Assembly: GCA_024516035.1 (NCBI GenBank)
Contig: CM044958.1
Span: 40,448,099 to 40,512,098 of the forward strand
Direction: 5' to 3'
Origin: Bactericera cockerelli
Lineage: Eukaryota; Arthropoda; Insecta; Hemiptera; Triozidae
DNA: 64,000 nucleotides
A program made the translations under genes and the position numbers. Of this stretch, positions 60,419-64,000 are shown piece after piece (positions within the stretch are counted from its first letter, which is position 1; the number at the start of each line of letters is the position of its first letter). A model generated the notes under the pieces. It searched no databases. It saw nothing but the letters and a program-made list of their open reading frames with translations, and was not told where the DNA came from.

Positions 60419-62038
60419 TAATATTTCTGATACCACCCAGGCCCAACTGAGACAAAGTGAGTAGCTGCAGCCATCCAGCTACTCATTTACCAGACTACCA
60501 GAGTCACCAGGTCTGGTAATGTAGGTAAGATGTTCTTATGAAGTTACATAATTTTATGGACGAGTAGGTATGTTGTAGTACAGGCGTCTCCACCAAGTTG
60601 TTGAAATTTTTAATAACATTTTTTTTAGGTTGTCTTCGCCTACAAAATCTAATTCTTTTGTATATAATATCTTTCTATAATCAATATAGGGAGAAGCTTT
60701 TACCTCTTATTCATGGATAAAGAATTTTTAGCACCTAAGTTTCAACTGGAGAGTTTGCTCAAGTAACCATTCAGAGGTACCTCTCCATTTATACATCATG
60801 CGGGGTATACACTCATTTCCTTCAATTAACACCCTGTGCAAACACCAGGCGAAAGAAAAGTTTAATTTGGTTCTCGAAAAAGGAAAAGTAGGGAGGGGTT
60901 GGACACCAGAGAAAGATTTTTCATTCCACCCTCTTCATTTATATTTTCAGAAAATATAAATTTCCACCATTACGTTTCTCCTAAGCATCTCATTATTTCT
61001 TCCCCCACCCCACCCAACCTTTTCTCCCCTCCTCCTTTTGTACTCAAAGTCCAGAGAAACCCCTTTTCCTCTCTCTCCTCCCTCCATTTTGAAACTCTTA
61101 TCCCTTCTCTTATATTTTTTTATGAAGCTCTTCCAAAAAAGGCGAGTAAAAAGTGCTTACTCGAAGAGAAATTTATATTTTTGAAACACAAGTTTTAGAT
61201 AAAATGAAAAAAAATATCGGATATTTTGGTTGGATGTTATATTTTCTTATCTTTTTCCCTACAATGTCTCGCTTAAAAATTGAATTTTCATTTGCGTTTG
61301 AAAATAACACTTAGCTTTACAATTTAGCTCAGTAAAATAAGTATTATCACCAATCTTCACGATATTATTGAAAATCTGTCAATCTCTTGATAGCCTGTAA
61401 CCAGAACAGTCACCAATCGTATTTACAAAACTGGACGTTTTTTAACATTAACGTTTCTTCTTAAAATTAACAATCTGATGACGTATTCAAGGAACCATCT
61501 CCACTTTTCTGACATAAAACACTTTTCTGACATAAAACACTCATATATATTGGAGTCATTTTGTGCAGTTCACAGGCCGAAATGTAATTTTCCTCTTTAA
61601 TTTAAAACCTTCTCTTCTTCTACCTCTCTCTCTATTTCCCCCTCCATCTCTCTCTCTCTCTTACACTCTTCACACCAAACTCATCTCTCTTCTTTTTTTT
61701 TGCGTACTAAATTTATAATTTATGATAAGTTTAATTTGGGAGGAAAAAAGTAAAAGAAATTTTACCCTTAGGGTAGTAAAAAAAGGAGAGAAGGATTTTC
61801 ATTTCAGACAAGATAAGCAAGGCAAGCAACCCCCCAGAGTTTCAAGTTTTTTCTCTCTGAAAATGTAGAGACGGAGCCTTTAGAGTCCAGTGGACCAGAT
61901 GAGACTTGTGAGGTTGGATTTTCTATTCCAGCTAAAGTAAGAGACACCCCCAGAGATGATTTTCTATCTATTCGATAAAAAGAATCCAGTGTGAAAAATA
62001 AAGACTGTGTAAAAACAACATTAGTTTGTAGTGGGCAT
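60419..62038. other. no gene recognised
   Basis: AT-rich with pyrimidine-rich patches (61005-61120 and 61610-61690, both C/T-biased). The frame at 60899-61198 runs through the first of these and is compositional. Confidence 0.45.
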
Positions 62039-62042
62039 TTAA

Positions 62043-62236
62043 CTCTTTGCGGCACAGCTCGGATTTTTTTAAAATAACCTTTCCGGCACGGTGGTCCCCC
62101 GGAGGACCACTTAAAGCAGACCCCTTTCAGCACAGAGTAGATTTTTTTTTTACCTTTCCGGCACGGTGGTCCCCAGAAAGACCACTTGGAAAATGTACCT
62201 TACTGCACGGTGGTCCCGTAAGGGACCATATGAGAA
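62043..62236 (+). repeat. tandem hairpin repeat, GGCACGGTGGTCC
   Basis: About 2.5 units of roughly 75-80 bases, each holding CTTT, GGCAC or AGCAC, a T-run, and CCTTTCCGGCACGGTGGTCC. Three hairpins follow at 62091-62110, 62166-62185 and 62211-62228. Stems stay complementary while bases change (GTGGTCC with GGACCAC, GTGGTC with GACCAC, TGGTCCC with GGGACCA). A TTAA followed by CTCTTTGCGGCAC at 62039 resembles a piggyBac-type end, but no partner end was found. Confidence 0.65.
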
Positions 62237-62278
62237 CTGTCTTTAGTATCGTCTCAGCACGCTTCACTCAGCCAAGGA

Positions 62279-62470
62279 CTAAGACTTGGATAGGTGACCA
62301 CTGACCATTCAATTTCAAGTCCTCCTGATGCTAGCTGCTACAGGCCCTACTCAGGCTGCGCAAGATCAATTTGAGTAGCTGACTTGTGAGTTTCCAGCGA
62401 ATGGAGGTTGAATCCTCCCTCGCGCGTCGTTATATGACCATGCATGCAGTAGTTGATTTTTTATTAAATA
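62279..62470 (+). mobile_element. 5S rRNA-derived SINE, 5'-truncated
   Basis: It begins inside the 5S part, with the box C form AAGACTTGGATAGGTGACC, followed by CTGATGCTAGCTGC and the same body as 54958-55207: GGCCCTACTCAGGCTG, GATCAATTTGAGTAGC, GCGAATGGAGG, and TATGACCATGCATGCAG. It is more diverged than the other copy. Confidence 0.75.
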
Positions 62471-62487
62471 GGTACTGTTCATATTTG

Positions 62488-62752
62488 AAATAAAAAGTGT
62501 ACAGACAGATCTGGACCGTCGGACTAGGACTGGCAGATTTTGACTGGCCCTAATAGGACCTTTCACATGTACGGATAAATTGACGGATCCGGATTGCCAG
62601 TCCAATTCGACGGATGATGGACTGGCAGATGGACTGGAAAGCCGATCCGAGAGTCCATTTTTGTGTAACAAATTAAGAAATGGATCAAATCCGACAGTCC
62701 CAATCTGCCAGTTCTAGTCCGACGGTCCAGATCTATCTGTACACTTTTATTT
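62488..62752. mobile_element. fold-back element, AGATCTGGACCG arms
   Basis: Arms of about 49 bases (AAATAAAAAGTGTACAGACA, then GATCTGGACCGTCGG, and the complement) have four or five mismatches. They enclose the left terminus of the overlapping TIR element at 62551. Confidence 0.75.
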
Positions 62753-62987
62753 AAAAAAGAAATAGTCCATATAGGTTTGAAGTTTGCATTTACATGTACA
62801 GATTTGGACCGACAGATCTGGACTGCCAGACCTTCTTCAGATCCACTGTCCAAATTTAATAGATATCTCACAATCCAGGAAACGACGTATATTAAGTTTG
62901 AATTTACACGCAGGGTCCAATTTTAAAGATCTTGAACTGTACGGTCCAAAACCGTCAATTTATCCGTACGTGTGAAAGGCCCTAATA
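62551..62987. mobile_element. TIR MITE with CCTTTCACA..GTACGGATA ends
   Basis: The left end TAATAGGACCTTTCACATG with TACGGATAAATTGACGG and the right end, reverse-complemented, TATTAGGGCCTTTCACACG with TACGGATAAATTGACGG agree over about 36 bases. Internal GATCTGGAC and CTGCCAG words repeat in both directions. Its left half lies inside the fold-back at 62488-62752. Confidence 0.75.
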
Positions 62988-62989
62988 TC

Positions 62990-63722
62990 TTCTCGTCCCT
63001 TGTGTGAGTATTGGAGTTGAGTGGCTAGGACGTTAAAGGGCTGAGAAGACTTTTTCAACAAAGTAGAGAATAATAGATGGCAGAGGAGACAGGGGTTGGG
63101 CGCTTTCGTTCGTTAAGAGTTAGATGGCAGGAGGGCGGTGGGGGTCGTTCGTTAAGAAGGGACGGTTCTGAGGGATCCTTTTTTGTCCTGGTACGAAAGC
63201 TCTGTCAAGTTCTAGAATGATTATACCGAGGACTTACCCTGCTCTAAGCTTGGCTTCAACTTAGCGCCTGTGGTAATGCATAAGATAATAATTACTATGT
63301 AGGTACTAATAATAATAAATTAAAGGTACCTTTTTTATTAAGTTATTTAATATTTACACGTAATGTTTGAAATATATATCATTGACCTTTAGAGTTTAGT
63401 CATAGTGTTGGTGGTTGATACTCAGAGTTGATAATTTTATTGGTAAAGATCCCTAGGTACTTTATAATTCAGGTATTATTTATAATTCTAGTATTCTAGG
63501 AGTGTTACTTGAAATGAAATATGTACCTAATTAACGTTTGATTCTGAACTCATTACTGCGAAAATGATTGATAGAATTTATTAGGAAAAATCAGATAAAT
63601 TTTCATTATATCTTTCATATTGTGCAATACATTGTTAACATCCTGGTGAAATAATAGAGTACCTACCTAATACTCTTTTATTTCATCAAAATGTGAACCA
63701 TATTGTATTGAACCATGAATTT
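62990..63722. other. no gene recognised
   Basis: Includes a G-rich patch at 63080-63180 with GTTCGTTAAGA repeated. No coding frame is supported. Confidence 0.4.
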
Positions 63723-63723
63723 C

Positions 63724-63850
63724 GGTCCTCGTAGCTCACAGCAGTCAAGACGTCGACATCGCATCGGTCTGGTATTACAGAGGTCGCGGGTTCCAAAACA
63801 CCATTTTTCTTCACATTTGGAATTTGGACCACTTAATGATACGTCTTCGG
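63724..63850 (+). repeat. tRNA-like SINE, degraded
   Basis: A-box-like TCGTAGCTCACAGCAG and B-box-like CGCGGGTTCCAAAAC, followed by a tail with TACGTCTTCGGTTTACTA. The tail resembles that of the neighbour at 63889. Confidence 0.5.
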
Positions 63851-63888
63851 TTTACTACTAGAATAATGGGAATCAATAATCGGGCAGT

Positions 63889-64000
63889 CTGTCCCGGTAG
63901 CTCATTGGTAAAGGTGGGACTCTGTCAATCCATAGGTTACAGAGGGTTCGAAACCCAGACATTTTGGATTTTTACTACATAATAATATGTCTTGGGCTTA
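63889..64000 (+). repeat. tRNA-like SINE, cut by window end
   Basis: A good box A (CCGGTAGCTCATTGGTAAAG) and an intact box B (GGGTTCGAAACCC) at tRNA spacing, then a tail with ATGTCTTGGGCTTA that resembles the previous copy. It continues beyond the window. Confidence 0.6.

Noticed and set aside
62039..63050. piggyBac element between TTAA at 62039 and TTAAAGGG near 63035
   Set aside because: The right-hand motif has the wrong orientation for a right end, and a 5S-SINE plus fold-backs lie between.

Overview
The window looks like eukaryotic, probably insect, intergenic DNA. It is AT-rich, has no prokaryotic gene organisation, and carries many short GGTAGGTACCTACC-type runs, Pol III-derived SINEs, TIR transposons and microsatellites. 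The short-motif texture is familiar from hemipteran and lepidopteran genomes, but the species cannot be fixed from sequence alone. I recognise no complete protein-coding host gene. A handful of short segments read like exons, several beside good splice signals, and they are listed with low confidence.

Layout. Bases 1 to about 19,450 are distorted by homopolymer runs (A/T/C/G blocks, mixed AAAACCCC or GGGGTTTT strings) and hold almost no readable features: one degraded MITE, one tRNA-like fragment, four of the five copies of a dispersed motif, and purine or pyrimidine tracts. This part may be poorly polished sequence. From about 19.5 kb onward the texture becomes normal. 23-32 kb holds an internally deleted mariner element with perfect 29-bp TIRs, a tRNA-SINE with an 11-bp target-site duplication, a tRNA-Gly-derived SINE family, a palindromic MITE and most of the exon-like segments. 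33.5-34.4 kb is a giant palindrome. 37.6 kb is a full SINE with a perfect 17-bp target-site duplication. 40.4 kb is a Harbinger-like MITE and 41.5-42.7 kb a TIR element full of GTACCCGGT motifs.

42.8-48.1 kb is a nested stack. Two halves of one small MITE family flank a unit with TTATCGGG-palindrome TIRs. That unit contains three MITEs and a 2.5-kb transposon with about 0.5-kb inverted arms, and inside the transposon is an internally deleted DNA transposase pseudogene. 48-53.2 kb is nearly featureless apart from a possible first exon near 49.5 kb. 53.2-57 kb has a protein-like ORF, a MITE-derived 110-bp tandem array, a second tRNA-SINE, a 5S rRNA-derived SINE, a 33-bp minisatellite and a 13-bp tandem repeat. 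59.9-60.4 kb is a hAT MITE with a perfect 8-bp duplication. 62-63 kb holds hairpin-bearing repeats, a second 5S-SINE and overlapping fold-back elements. The right edge has two tRNA-like SINE heads.

How the parts relate. Nearly everything recognisable is mobile DNA, mostly non-autonomous. The most informative links are (i) tRNA-headed and 5S-headed SINEs sharing one roughly 80-bp central domain, (ii) one MITE family seen both as a tandem array and as a copy split by later insertions, and (iii) two long inverted-repeat elements sharing TATACAGGGTGG ends, one of which carries the remnant of a plausible source transposase.
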